A stretch of DNA of 64,000 bases from Sphingobacterium chuzhouense. GTDB taxonomy: Bacteria; Bacteroidota; Bacteroidia; Sphingobacteriales; Sphingobacteriaceae. The DNA is taken from positions 186,001 through 250,000 of the forward strand of contig NZ_JACNYL010000002.1 in the NCBI RefSeq assembly GCF_014692525.1. The letters run 5' to 3'. Positions 10,257 to 19,175 of the stretch are shown here, piece after piece; position 1 is the stretch's first letter, and every line of letters starts with the position of its first letter. The notes beneath the pieces are model-generated. The model was not told the DNA's origin. It made no database searches and saw nothing but the letters and a program-made list of their open reading frames with translations. The position numbers and the translations under genes were made by a program.

Positions 10257-13244
10257 TTAAAATGTTAAGTTCACCCCCACAACAAACGATCTTGTCCTGG
10301 GGTAATAGTTCCGGTTATCAATCCCCGGGTCTAGTCCACCAAGGTTAACTTCAGGATCTACGCCACTGTAATTGGTCAATACAAATAAATTTTGACCGGT
10401 TACATATAAACGTGCTTGTTTGAAATAGCGGTTGTTGCTCGTATTGAACCGATAACCTAATGTTGCGTTATCCAAACGTAGGAATGACGCGTCCTCAATA
10501 AAACGACTGGATGCAATAAGCGGAGTCTCAAAAATTCCTTCTGCCACGGCGTCCTTGGAAATATTGGTTACATTAGCCTGTTGCAAGCGGGATAAATCTG
10601 CTCTGGTAGCGTTAAATATCTGGTTCCCGTACATACCGCGCAAGAAGAAATTCAAGTCCCAGCTTTTATATCTGAAATTATTATTCCAGCCATAAGTGAA
10701 TTTTGGTAACGCATGTCCCATGATCTGATAGTCGTCGGGTGCTGAAATTTGATCTTGTGTTACCAGTTCACCGGATGGCTTTTGATAGATGGTACGTCCT
10801 GCGTTTTCATCGTAACCGATATATTTTGCTACGTAAAATGTACCGATGGGTTGTCCAGGAAGTACAATAGATGCCGTTTGTCCGGTCCATCCCTCTAAGC
10901 CAATGCTCCCTTCATAACGCTGTGACACACCGATATTCTCGATATTAGATTCCAATGAACCCACTTCGTTAACATTTCTCGCAAAGTTTACCGTTGTACT
11001 ATAGGAGAAATCCGCGTTGCTGTACACATTGGCGTTCAGCACGACTTCCACTCCTTTGTTATTCATGCTGGCACCATTCGCTAATAAACGATTATGTTGA
11101 TAAGGTGGCGATGGCACATCATATTCATATAACAAATCTCTTGTGCGTTTGTCGTAATATTCGACTGTACCGCTGAACCGGCCTCTGAGCAATTCAAAAT
11201 CCAAACCCACGTTAAACATCGAGGTTGTTTCCCATTTTAAGTCTGGATTTTCATTTTGGTTCACACCATAAGCCGACATCCAGGTACCATTATAGAGAAA
11301 CTGTCCGCTTTGCGGTCCAAACACCACAATAGATCGATAAGGGTCAATATTCTGGTTACCGGAAACACCATATCCTGCTCTCAGTTTCAAATCCGAGAAT
11401 AGGTTTTGATCTTCCATAAAGGATTCACTACTCAATCGCCACGCTGCTGAAACAGAAGGGAATGTTGCCCAGCGATTGTTAATACCGAATTTTGAGGATC
11501 CATCCTGTCTTAAGGAAGCACTTACCAAATACTTGTCGTCAAAATTGTACCCCACCCGGCCGAAGAACGAAATCAAAACAGATTCCTTTAAGATCGGCGA
11601 ATCCGTAAACGGATTATATCCTTCTGGAAGCATACCTAGGTTGAGATTGTTTGATCCCAAATCATCCGAAAGAAACCCTACGGAAGACGCCCATATGCCA
11701 TCATCGTTTTTGGTGCGTTGATAGGAATATCCTGCCATGGCATCAAACGTATGTTTGTCTTTGGTTAAAGAGTAGTTGAGGTAAGATTCCAAAATCTTGT
11801 CAATATGTTTTAGATTCGTACGGTCAGCATATCCTCTACCTAATGCTTTCGAGTCGAAGTCCGTACGGTGCATATAATATTTTTTGTCGTAGTGCGTACG
11901 TTGGTAGGAAAGCACGTTCGACCAAATCAAGCCATCTACTATTGTCAAATCCGCCTTGAAGTTACCCATCAGCACATTGTTGCTTCTGGACTCATCCCGC
12001 TGATTTAGTATCGCCACGGGGTTAAAGTAATTTGTCCGGCCGGGTACTTGAAAATAACCACCGTATTGTTCATACGACGGATCATCGGACATGATCGGTG
12101 ACGTCGGTAAATAGCGTGCAGCACCATTGAAAATATTGTAATCAACATGATCCGAATTGTTAATACTATTCGACAGGTTAAACGCAAGTTTAAGTCTGTC
12201 ATCGAACGCATTTTGATCGACTCCAGCACGTGCTATGATGCGCTCTACACCGTTACGTTTTACAATACCTTGATTGTTAAAATAGTTTACCGAAGCATTA
12301 TAACGTGTACCTTCGCTTCCACCAGTTAAGGATAGGTTATGGTTATGTGAGAAACCTGATCGTGTAATTTCTTTTTGCCAATCCGTATCATGACCGGTTT
12401 CACTTGCTGCTACGGACAGACCGTGGTCTTGTAAAAACTGGCTATGTTCGGTGGCATTCAATACATTTACCCGATTGGCTACAGATTCGCTTGCTGCCCA
12501 TCCGCTGTATGTTAACACCGGAGCTCCTGCTTTGCCTCGTTTGGTGGTCACGAAGATAACCCCGTTTGCTGCGCGAGAACCGTATATTGCGGTGGATGAC
12601 GCGTCCTTCATCACGTCCATCGACACGATATCGTCAGGCGCAACCAATTCAATACTTGCTCCGACAATCCCGTCAATTACATATAACGGCGACGAACTTG
12701 CTGTTAATGAAGATGGCCCCCGAAGTTGGATGTTGGAACCTGATGTAGGATCTCCCCCCGACCGATTGACCGTCAATCCGGCAACCTTACCAGCCAAAAG
12801 CTGGTCGGGCGAAATCACGACCCCTTTATTAAATTCTTCCGGTGCTACACTAGATACCGAACCCGTGATCTGTTTTTTCCTTGCCGTACCATAACCGATG
12901 ACCACCACTTCATCAAGGCTACTGGAAGTCGTTTCCAGTGTAAAGTTTAATGTGTTGTCACCCGCTGTTAAGGTAACATTTTGTTCGGCGGTTTCATATC
13001 CCATCATATTGACCACAACCCTATGTGAGCCGGCTGAGATATTACCAAGACTATACTCCCCGTTTGCTCCTGAGGATGTAGAAATCTGTTGACCAAGAAT
13101 TTGTACAGTCGCCCCCGGTACACCTGCCCCCTCACTATCAACAACCCGACCTTGTAGCCGTGCTGTCTGCGCGAAAGTAAGTGTACTAAGCAACATCAGA
13201 AAACTCATGGTCATTACGCTGCGTAATGTGAATTTGTTCATCAT
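10257..13244 (-). CDS. susC: SusC/RagA-family TonB-dependent oligosaccharide transporter (alpha-glucan PUL)
   Basis: This 995-residue outer-membrane protein has a signal peptide ending near FAQTA, a carboxypeptidase-regulatory-like domain (about 27-110, LQGRVVDSEGAGVPGATV), a TonB-box region (EVVVIGYGTARKK), a plug domain with the SusC signature SSTAIYGSRAANGVIFVTTK and a 22-strand barrel ending in aromatic VGVNLTF. It imports oligosaccharides using TonB energy, with SusD as its lid. It begins 12 bases after the lipoprotein amylase gene. Substrate is inferred as maltodextrin from the enzymes around it. Confidence 0.96.
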   Translation of the reverse strand: MMNKFTLRSVMTMSFLMLLSTLTFAQTARLQGRVVDSEGAGVPGATVQILGQQISTSSGANGEYSLGNISAGSHRVVVNMMGYETAEQNVTLTAGDNTLNFTLETTSSSLDEVVVIGYGTARKKQITGSVSSVAPEEFNKGVVISPDQLLAGKVAGLTVNRSGGDPTSGSNIQLRGPSSLTASSSPLYVIDGIVGASIELVAPDDIVSMDVMKDASSTAIYGSRAANGVIFVTTKRGKAGAPVLTYSGWAASESVANRVNVLNATEHSQFLQDHGLSVAASETGHDTDWQKEITRSGFSHNHNLSLTGGSEGTRYNASVNYFNNQGIVKRNGVERIIARAGVDQNAFDDRLKLAFNLSNSINNSDHVDYNIFNGAARYLPTSPIMSDDPSYEQYGGYFQVPGRTNYFNPVAILNQRDESRSNNVLMGNFKADLTIVDGLIWSNVLSYQRTHYDKKYYMHRTDFDSKALGRGYADRTNLKHIDKILESYLNYSLTKDKHTFDAMAGYSYQRTKNDDGIWASSVGFLSDDLGSNNLNLGMLPEGYNPFTDSPILKESVLISFFGRVGYNFDDKYLVSASLRQDGSSKFGINNRWATFPSVSAAWRLSSESFMEDQNLFSDLKLRAGYGVSGNQNIDPYRSIVVFGPQSGQFLYNGTWMSAYGVNQNENPDLKWETTSMFNVGLDFELLRGRFSGTVEYYDKRTRDLLYEYDVPSPPYQHNRLLANGASMNNKGVEVVLNANVYSNADFSYSTTVNFARNVNEVGSLESNIENIGVSQRYEGSIGLEGWTGQTASIVLPGQPIGTFYVAKYIGYDENAGRTIYQKPSGELVTQDQISAPDDYQIMGHALPKFTYGWNNNFRYKSWDLNFFLRGMYGNQIFNATRADLSRLQQANVTNISKDAVAEGIFETPLIASSRFIEDASFLRLDNATLGYRFNTSNNRYFKQARLYVTGQNLFVLTNYSGVDPEVNLGGLDPGIDNRNYYPRTRSFVVGVNLTF

Positions 13245-13256
13245 GTGATTAGTTTG

Positions 13257-15839
13257 TTATTGTTTATTGTTCAGTTTATTTATACTTAATATGTAATATT
13301 GTCCTGCTGCCAATGTAATCGAACTCGTCGAACGCCAATCGCGTGTTATCCCTGCCAGGTTATCGTACCAGTTTTTTTGTAAGCTTGTCGGAACGGCGAA
13401 ATCACGAGCCACCACATCGAAGTTTCCGATAACAAGCACCTCCTGTCCAGCTTCTTTCAACACATAATATTTCACGGGTCCATTTACATGGTGGCTTACT
13501 GTTCCATTTCTGAAAATAGCGTTCTGACGTTTCCAATCGATCAGCTTAGCATAATGAGCAAAGAGGCTATAGCGTTTCGCATCTTTCAAATAATCCCATT
13601 TCAACGGTTTTTCTCCGGTTCTGCCGTTTTCATCAATCGAAATATCATACCCTAGTTCTCCGAATTGCCATATCATCTTGGGACCAGGCGCACAAAGGAG
13701 AAATGCCGCAGCTTGTTTCATACGTTCCAATGCCGTCGTTAGTTCTTTGGTGGAATAATTGCCATTTGTATTACCATATTGTAAGTTTTTGTACATCAAG
13801 CGTTCTTCATCATGCGATTCCATATACGACACGAAATACGGTTTTTCGAAACCATGTGCATCGGCGAAAAGACGTTTTAGATCGGAATTATCATTCCACC
13901 CCATGCTAGCTTCATTGAATGCGTGGTTTAGGTTGTTCCATAAAAAGATACCCTCGCCTGCTAATTCCCGTTCTTCCCGATCTTCCGCGAAATGCTCCAA
14001 AATGACATAGAAGTTCTGATCCCGTTCGCGGATAAAACTATTGTAGTTTTTCCAGATCGCAATACGGCTCGCATCATAAGCTGACCATTGCTGTACTGCG
14101 CCGTCACTTTCGTCCGTACCCGAATTTTTCTGTGTAAAACCTTTGGAGAGGTCAAAACGGAAACCATCTACCTTAAACTCTTCCATCCAGAACGCGATAA
14201 CATCTTTGGTAAATTGCTGCGTAAGCAGACTTTCGTGATTAAAGTCGTAGCCTACGTTAAATGGATGGGTAGGCGTAATATTAAACCAAGGATTATTCGT
14301 TAGCATACCGGATTGTTGGTATAAACGCACCATAGGTGACTGTCCGAACGCATGGTTCAACACCATATCCAATATCACGGCAATCCCCTCTTGGTGACAT
14401 GCATCGATAAACGCTTTCAATTCATTTGTGGTACCGTAATATTTATCCAATGCAAAATGAAACGATGGATTATAACCCCAACTGGAGTTTGCCTCAAATT
14501 CCTGTACTGGCATCAGCTCGACAGCATTCACGCCCAATCGTTTCAGGTAAGAAATAGAATCCCGTAGTGTTTTATAGTTGCGTTGATCCAAGAAATCCCG
14601 TACATGCAATTCATAGATGACTAAATCGAACGCGTCGGGACGATTAAATGTCGTGGTTTGCCAAGCATATGCTGTGTTGTTTAACGATAATACCGAAACT
14701 ATGCCCTGTGTTGCGCCTTGAGGATAACTTGGCAATTGTGGGTTCTGTGCTACTTCCCCATCATGATTTGGATCCAGCACTAATCTCGCATACGGATCAG
14801 CTATCTTTAGCTGTCCGTCTATTAAGTACTGGTATGTATAATTCTTTTGAAAATCCAGCTGTTTTAATGTGATCCACCAAGTATTACCGTCTGGTGTCCG
14901 TTTCATCGCATAATCTTGCGTAGCTTGAAAATTGTTGAAATTGCCTATTAAGAATGCAGAAGATTTATTCGGAGCAGTCAGCGCAAAGGATATTTCATTC
15001 TTATCGCGATCGATGGTAACGCCATTTTTATTTATCCCCGCAGGTAAATCGGCCACTTCCACATCACCGTCCACAAACACCGTAAGCCCTCTAGTAGTAT
15101 GCTGTCCATTAGCTTCAATACGTGCTTGTATATGCTGCAGGCCTACACCATTCAGCTGTAATTTATGTTGAAGTTCATTCCCTTGACCGGTTGCGACTTG
15201 CTGTCCGTTGAGGGAGAGTGTGATTGTTCCCGATTGCGAAGCCTGTAAGCGGATCGGCAGTTCTTCCCCCTTCGCAAATGCTTGCTTTTCTGATTGCAGA
15301 ACAAAAGTCGGTTGCACCGCAGGCGCTTTAAAGGTTACGTCTGGTTTTTGCTTCGATGAAACCGACCAATACATATCCGATCCATCTGCATTGCGTAACA
15401 CTTTGCTTCCATCCGCATTCCGAACCAAAAAAGCAATGTGCGTAACGTCAGTTGCCTGTGTACGTTTAAAAAAGCTTGCCGGATGAATCGCGATACTATA
15501 TCGACCATCCGCTTCCCTCTTCAACTTATAGCTATCCAGATTCTTATTCCACGCTGTAGCAACTTCTTTCCAATCTTTTTCCGATGTGCTGCTTGTCAAT
15601 AGTAAGCCGGCATGGAGAAATAAATCTCCAGACTGGTTAGCAAGCTCTTTGTTTCCTTTAGCCAAATCAAAGGTAAGTGTGGTGGTTTCGTCCCATAAAA
15701 GAAAATCGTTGGATAAAGATACCAATCCCGGTGCAGCAGGTTCCACTATGGAATCCACATCCGGTTTCACATCTTTCTTACAGGCTACGAGCCAAAGTAT
15801 CATGATAAATAGATACCCCAAATTCTTGTTCGTTTTCAT
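13257..15839 (-). CDS. GH13 alpha-amylase-family lipoprotein with N-terminal beta modules
   Basis: From the ATG at 15839 this is an 860-residue lipoprotein (lipobox LWLVAC, then KKD). Two beta-sandwich modules (about 30-270) precede a CBM48/isoamylase-like E-set (about 280-370, FLIGNFNNFQATQDY) and the GH13 barrel. Catalytic residues are Asp563 (GFRFDLSKG), Glu615 (VILEHFAED) and Asp677 (YMESHDEER). It is probably the surface endo-amylase or pullulanase of the PUL, filling the role of SusG. The frame stays open to an ATG at 15890, but that would place an operator inside the coding sequence and spoil the signal peptide, so I reject it. First structural gene after the regulator. Confidence 0.92.
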   Translation of the reverse strand: MKTNKNLGYLFIMILWLVACKKDVKPDVDSIVEPAAPGLVSLSNDFLLWDETTTLTFDLAKGNKELANQSGDLFLHAGLLLTSSTSEKDWKEVATAWNKNLDSYKLKREADGRYSIAIHPASFFKRTQATDVTHIAFLVRNADGSKVLRNADGSDMYWSVSSKQKPDVTFKAPAVQPTFVLQSEKQAFAKGEELPIRLQASQSGTITLSLNGQQVATGQGNELQHKLQLNGVGLQHIQARIEANGQHTTRGLTVFVDGDVEVADLPAGINKNGVTIDRDKNEISFALTAPNKSSAFLIGNFNNFQATQDYAMKRTPDGNTWWITLKQLDFQKNYTYQYLIDGQLKIADPYARLVLDPNHDGEVAQNPQLPSYPQGATQGIVSVLSLNNTAYAWQTTTFNRPDAFDLVIYELHVRDFLDQRNYKTLRDSISYLKRLGVNAVELMPVQEFEANSSWGYNPSFHFALDKYYGTTNELKAFIDACHQEGIAVILDMVLNHAFGQSPMVRLYQQSGMLTNNPWFNITPTHPFNVGYDFNHESLLTQQFTKDVIAFWMEEFKVDGFRFDLSKGFTQKNSGTDESDGAVQQWSAYDASRIAIWKNYNSFIRERDQNFYVILEHFAEDREERELAGEGIFLWNNLNHAFNEASMGWNDNSDLKRLFADAHGFEKPYFVSYMESHDEERLMYKNLQYGNTNGNYSTKELTTALERMKQAAAFLLCAPGPKMIWQFGELGYDISIDENGRTGEKPLKWDYLKDAKRYSLFAHYAKLIDWKRQNAIFRNGTVSHHVNGPVKYYVLKEAGQEVLVIGNFDVVARDFAVPTSLQKNWYDNLAGITRDWRSTSSITLAAGQYYILSINKLNNKQ

Positions 15840-15861
15840 CTCAAAACGGTTAGCAACAAAA

Positions 15862-15881
15862 CGCCGGGAATGTTCCCGAAA
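15862..15881. promoter_or_regulatory. Second LacI-type operator in the leader of the glucan PUL
   Basis: CGGGAATGTTCCCG is an uninterrupted inverted repeat at 15865-15878, and the surrounding 20 bases match 17 of 20 positions of the primary palindrome at 15963-15982. Centres of the two palindromes are 101 bases apart. It lies downstream of the predicted transcription start and 23 bases before the chosen ATG of the amylase. Binding by the adjacent LacI-family protein is inferred. Confidence 0.7.
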
Positions 15882-15962
15882 AAACTCCATTTTATGTAAT
15901 TATGGAAGAACAAAGGGTATTATAAATAGCTTACTCTTGTGATCCCTCTATAATTGTCAGCA

Positions 15963-16009
15963 TTTCGGGAATGTTCCCGAAACATTTCAAAGGTAAAATG
16001 TTTCGGGAA
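15963..16009. promoter_or_regulatory. Main LacI-type operator cluster of the glucan PUL
   Basis: TTTCGGGAATGTTCCCGAAA at 15963-15982 is a perfect 9+2+9 palindrome of the form bound by LacI/GalR dimers. Its right arm also pairs with a third copy: TTCCCGAAACATTT at 15974-15987 is the exact inverse of AAATGTTTCGGGAA at 15996-16009, leaving an 8-base gap. The cluster lies between the regulator gene and the first PUL gene. Confidence 0.8.
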
Positions 16010-16018
16010 TAATACAAA
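15988..16018 (-). promoter_or_regulatory. Promoter of the glucan PUL, overlapping the operators
   Basis: On the minus strand there is a TTTG (-33) at 16018-16015, exactly 19 bases, then TACCTTTG (-7) at 15995-15988. This is the Bacteroidota sigma factor consensus TTTG-N19-TAnnTTTG. The -7 box fills the 8-base gap between the operator arms, so a bound regulator would cover the promoter. The start point would be near 15981, giving a leader of about 140 bases before the ATG at 15839. Confidence 0.75.
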
Positions 16019-16046
16019 GTAAAAAATGATTTTTTTTGAGAAAAAC

Positions 16047-17060
16047 TCAAATTTTCCGGCTGGAATTTTGAAAAATAAGGCTGGATTGCAGCAACGTGGT
16101 CTGTTGTTGGTGGAGCTCGACTGGTTTATCTAATGTTCTGAAAAGAAAATTAGCAGCTTCTTTTCCCATGGCAAAGGCAGGCTGCTTCACGACACTGAGT
16201 GAGGGATTCAATAGATCGGCGATGTCTAAACAGGAAAAGCATATCAGTTTCAGGTCTTCCGGAATCTGTACCCCTTCTTCCCCAGCAACACGAATGGTAG
16301 ATATCGCCAGTCTTTCCACGGAAGCAAAAATCCCGTCAGGTTTATGTTGTTTAATGAGATTTCTAATGGCCGCCCTGTTTTTCGTTTCATCGTTTTCTGT
16401 GTCCAGTATCAGCTCTTCCCGAAATGGTATACCATTATCTTCCAATGCTTTTCTATAACCATCCATTCGAATCTTGCCAATGGACACTTTTTGGTTAATA
16501 ACGAGATAGGCTATGTTTTTACATCCGTTATCAATAAGATGCTGCGTGGCGAGTCTACTGGATTCAAAGTCATTACCGGTTACGAAATGTCCATGAAAGT
16601 CATCATAACTCCTATCAAAGAATACAATGGGGATATCATGGTCAATCAACGTTTGCAAATGACTATGGTCTTTTCCCTCTCCAGAGGCAGAAATCAATAC
16701 GCCATCTACACGGCCATTTCCCAACGAACGTACAATAGATGCTTCATTCTGTACATTATTATCCGTTACGTATATTAAGGTATGGTATTTTTTTGAACGG
16801 GCAACCAGTTCAATGCCTTTTATCGCCTGACTGAAAAACTTGTTTCCAAATTCGGGGATAATGATCGCAATCGTTTGGCTGCGGTTCCCCCGTAAGCTAC
16901 TCGCATACAAGTTTGGAGAAAAACCGAGTTCTTCCGCTTTCGCCAAAATACGCTCCTTTGTTTTCGGGCTAATATCGCTACTATCCCGAAATGCTCGGGA
17001 TACCGTGGATTTGGACAGCCCTAACGTCTCTGCTAAATCGACTATCGTTATCTGTGACAT
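16047..17060 (-). CDS. LacI/GalR-family transcriptional regulator of the glucan PUL
   Basis: This 337-residue protein has the LacI helix-turn-helix and hinge (TIVDLAETLGLSKSTVSRAF, then SSDISPKTKERILAKAEELGFSPNLYASSLRG) followed by a periplasmic-binding-protein-like effector domain (SQTIAIIIPEFGNKFFSQ to the C-terminus). It stands immediately upstream of the operator cluster and is transcribed in the same direction as the PUL. The position of the operators over the promoter suggests repression relieved by a sugar ligand, probably maltose or a derivative; both the ligand and the sign of control are inferred. This differs from Bacteroides thetaiotaomicron, where SusR, a different kind of regulator, controls the sus genes. 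Confidence 0.93.
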   Translation of the reverse strand: MSQITIVDLAETLGLSKSTVSRAFRDSSDISPKTKERILAKAEELGFSPNLYASSLRGNRSQTIAIIIPEFGNKFFSQAIKGIELVARSKKYHTLIYVTDNNVQNEASIVRSLGNGRVDGVLISASGEGKDHSHLQTLIDHDIPIVFFDRSYDDFHGHFVTGNDFESSRLATQHLIDNGCKNIAYLVINQKVSIGKIRMDGYRKALEDNGIPFREELILDTENDETKNRAAIRNLIKQHKPDGIFASVERLAISTIRVAGEEGVQIPEDLKLICFSCLDIADLLNPSLSVVKQPAFAMGKEAANFLFRTLDKPVELHQQQTTLLQSSLIFQNSSRKI

Positions 17061-17126
17061 ATCTATATTATTATTTCAAAGATAATAATAATTCGTAGTT
17101 CCTTCTTCGAGATGGTGTAGTGTCGC

Positions 17127-17981
17127 CTACCTTAGAAAAAGAATATCTAACAAATAGAAAGTTGCAAATATCACTGAAGCTACGCCATTGGTCGTCATAA
17201 ACGCTCTATTTACACGGCTTAGATCAGTCGGGCTAACGATACGATGTTGATATACCAATAGAAATCCATAAAATGCAACCCCAAAATAATAAAACCACCC
17301 CACGGGCATATAGAACGCCGGAAGTAGTACAAATACGAAAGAGAGAACATGCAGTAGTTCTGAAATGTGCAATGCTCTTTTTGTTCCGAAATATGCAGGA
17401 ATAGAGTTCAGGCCATTTGCTTTATCGAATTCCTCATCTTGCAAGGCATAGATAATATCAAATCCGCCAGACCAGCACATTACGGCGATACCGTAGAATA
17501 TCGGTACGATATCGAATTGGTTGGTTACGACCAAATACGCTCCTATAGGCGACAAGCCGAGCCCAACGCCCAATACAATATGGCATAGAGGTGTGAATCG
17601 CTTTGTATAGCTGTAAAACAATACGACAAACAAAGCAACGGGCGATAAATAGAAACACAGTGTATTGATGAAATAAGTTGCTGCTATAAAAATCAAGCAA
17701 TTGACAATGGTAAATGTCAACGCACTATTTGCGGAAATTTTTCCCGCCGGAATATCGCGCATGGCCGTACGGGGATTTATGGCGTCAATATCACGGTCTA
17801 AAAAACGATTAAATGCCATCGCTGCGTTCCGGGCGGTTACCATGCACACCAGCATCAGCAATAGCTTTTTCCAATCAAAGCCATGCGCTGTAGTTTGTAT
17901 AGCTAAAAAGAAACCGATAATGGCAAAGGGCAATGCAAAGATGCTGTGTGCAAACAGCACGAGAGACATGTACTTCTTCAT
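17127..17981 (-). CDS. UbiA-family polyprenyltransferase
   Basis: This 284-residue integral membrane protein has about eight to nine hydrophobic helices and both Asp-rich prenyl-diphosphate motifs of the UbiA superfamily: NRFLDRDIDAINPRTAMRD near residue 58-76 and DIIYALQDEEFDKANGL near 174-190. Such proteins attach a polyprenyl chain to an aromatic quinone precursor. It resembles 4-hydroxybenzoate prenyltransferase and the MqnP branch, so a role in menaquinone biosynthesis is likely, but the acceptor cannot be decided here. It starts 2 bases after engB stops, so they form an operon. Confidence 0.88.
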   Translation of the reverse strand: MKKYMSLVLFAHSIFALPFAIIGFFLAIQTTAHGFDWKKLLLMLVCMVTARNAAMAFNRFLDRDIDAINPRTAMRDIPAGKISANSALTFTIVNCLIFIAATYFINTLCFYLSPVALFVVLFYSYTKRFTPLCHIVLGVGLGLSPIGAYLVVTNQFDIVPIFYGIAVMCWSGGFDIIYALQDEEFDKANGLNSIPAYFGTKRALHISELLHVLSFVFVLLPAFYMPVGWFYYFGVAFYGFLLVYQHRIVSPTDLSRVNRAFMTTNGVASVIFATFYLLDILFLR

Positions 17982-17983
17982 GG

Positions 17984-18604
17984 TTATTCCTGCTCAACAA
18001 TAGGCGAAACGAAATTCTTATTGATGTCGTCTATCGTCGCTAAAATCTCCTCCATACCTTGCTTCTTCTCGGCGGACGTCAAAAAAACCGGGGGAACCTC
18101 TTCAAACCAGGTTAGGAGTGACTTTTTGAATTGAGCGATATTTTGGTCGGACTTCAAACTGGATTGCTTGTCTGCTTTTGTAAATACAAGCAAAAAAGGC
18201 AGCCCCTGCTCTCCTAGCCAACAACAAAATTCTAAATCGATTTTTTGTGGCTCGTGCCGACTGTCAATAAGCACAAAAATACATTGTAAATTCTCACGTT
18301 TCGTCAGATATCTTCGAATAAAACGTTCCCATTCTGCACGGTTCTTCTTGGATGTCTGGGCAAAGCCATAACCGGGAAGGTCGACGAGGTACCATTCTTT
18401 GTTAATTATGAAATGATTGATAAGTTGTGTCTTACCTGGTTTTTGCGATGTTTTTGCTAAATCTTTTTTGTTGACCATGGCATTAATCAACGATGATTTA
18501 CCCACATTTGAGCGGCCGATAAAGGCATATTCTGGCAACGATGGTTCCGGAAGCTTCCGTACCTCGGTATTGCTCATGACAAATTCAGCGGTTTTTACAA
18601 GCAT
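17984..18604 (-). CDS. engB: Ribosome biogenesis GTP-binding protein EngB/YsxC
   Basis: From the ATG at 18604 the protein has 206 residues, the usual length for this family, and begins [10 protein letters not shown] motifs are visible: G1 [10 protein letters not shown]3 DLPGYGF, G4 TKAD, and TSAEKKQG near the end. EngB is a cytoplasmic GTPase needed for large ribosomal subunit assembly. The frame extends to an upstream ATG at 18649, but the added residues are unlike other members, so I prefer 18604. It is co-transcribed with the prenyltransferase gene. Confidence 0.94.
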   Translation of the reverse strand: MLVKTAEFVMSNTEVRKLPEPSLPEYAFIGRSNVGKSSLINAMVNKKDLAKTSQKPGKTQLINHFIINKEWYLVDLPGYGFAQTSKKNRAEWERFIRRYLTKRENLQCIFVLIDSRHEPQKIDLEFCCWLGEQGLPFLLVFTKADKQSSLKSDQNIAQFKKSLLTWFEEVPPVFLTSAEKKQGMEEILATIDDINKNFVSPIVEQE

Positions 18605-18760
18605 ACAACAAAGGTAATGTTTTTTCCCGTTTGTCTGATATTCGTTCAAAAGCTGCGGATTGCCCTAGGATGTAACGGCGATTGCCGAGATAATTACACG
18701 AATACAAAACATTATCGATACGTGAGCCGTTAGCATATTATAGTGTATAAATCTTTAGAG

Positions 18761-19171
18761 ATGGAGAATAAGAATTTAAACGAAAAAGAAAAATCAAATG
18801 ACGCGACTCCGCAACGTCCAGAGGGTGAACGTATTTTAAATGCCCCTCTTGTAGAAATGGACTTGTTTGCCTTCATTGACCAAATAAAGAATGAGCCGAC
18901 CTGGGCTGATAGCGAACGGAATTCTATTACGATTTTTAAATCGGAGGCTATGACCATTGTGCTAATCGGACTACATGAAAATGCGGAACTAAAACCACAT
19001 AAAGCAAACGGTACGATAAGTGTACAGGTATTAGAAGGAAAAATCGAATTCGGTACAGAGGATCAGTATGTACAAATTGAAAAAGGACAAATGATTGCGT
19101 TGCAAGAGAATTTGATGCATAGCGTAAAAGCATCAACAGAAAGCTTTTTTTTGCTTACGTTGGTAATGTAA
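18761..19171 (+). CDS. Small cupin-domain protein
   Basis: From the ATG at 18761 this is a 136-residue soluble protein. The second half has the conserved cupin barrel pattern: GLHENAELKPHKANGTISVQVLEG is motif-1-like, and LQENLMHSVKA is motif-2-like. It has two of the usual metal-ligand His positions, so a metal-binding role is plausible but not shown. A GTG start at 18743 would add six residues. It stands alone, convergent with the pyrophosphatase gene. No substrate can be assigned. Confidence 0.8.
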   Translation: MENKNLNEKEKSNDATPQRPEGERILNAPLVEMDLFAFIDQIKNEPTWADSERNSITIFKSEAMTIVLIGLHENAELKPHKANGTISVQVLEGKIEFGTEDQYVQIEKGQMIALQENLMHSVKASTESFFLLTLVM

Positions 19172-19175
19172 GTGG

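Noticed and set aside
12451..12894. 147-codon open frame on the plus strand opposite susC
   Set aside because: Antisense to the conserved SusC plug; no protein-like features of its own.
16982..17002. Palindrome TATCCCGA / TCGGGATA with a 5-base centre in the LacI gene
   Set aside because: It lies within the codons of the DNA-binding region (the conserved RAFRDSSDI stretch) and its spacing and arms differ from the operator copies, so it is probably a codon coincidence. It could be autoregulatory, but I have no further support.
17066..17090. AT-rich inverted repeat TATTATTATT / GATAATAATA upstream of the LacI gene
   Set aside because: Arms are simple TA-rich sequence with a mismatch, overlapping no promoter pair I can place; low information content.
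18609..18616. TACCTTTG on the minus strand just before engB
   Set aside because: It matches a -7 box but has no -33 partner and would make the transcript leaderless at the chosen ATG; too uncertain to list as a promoter.
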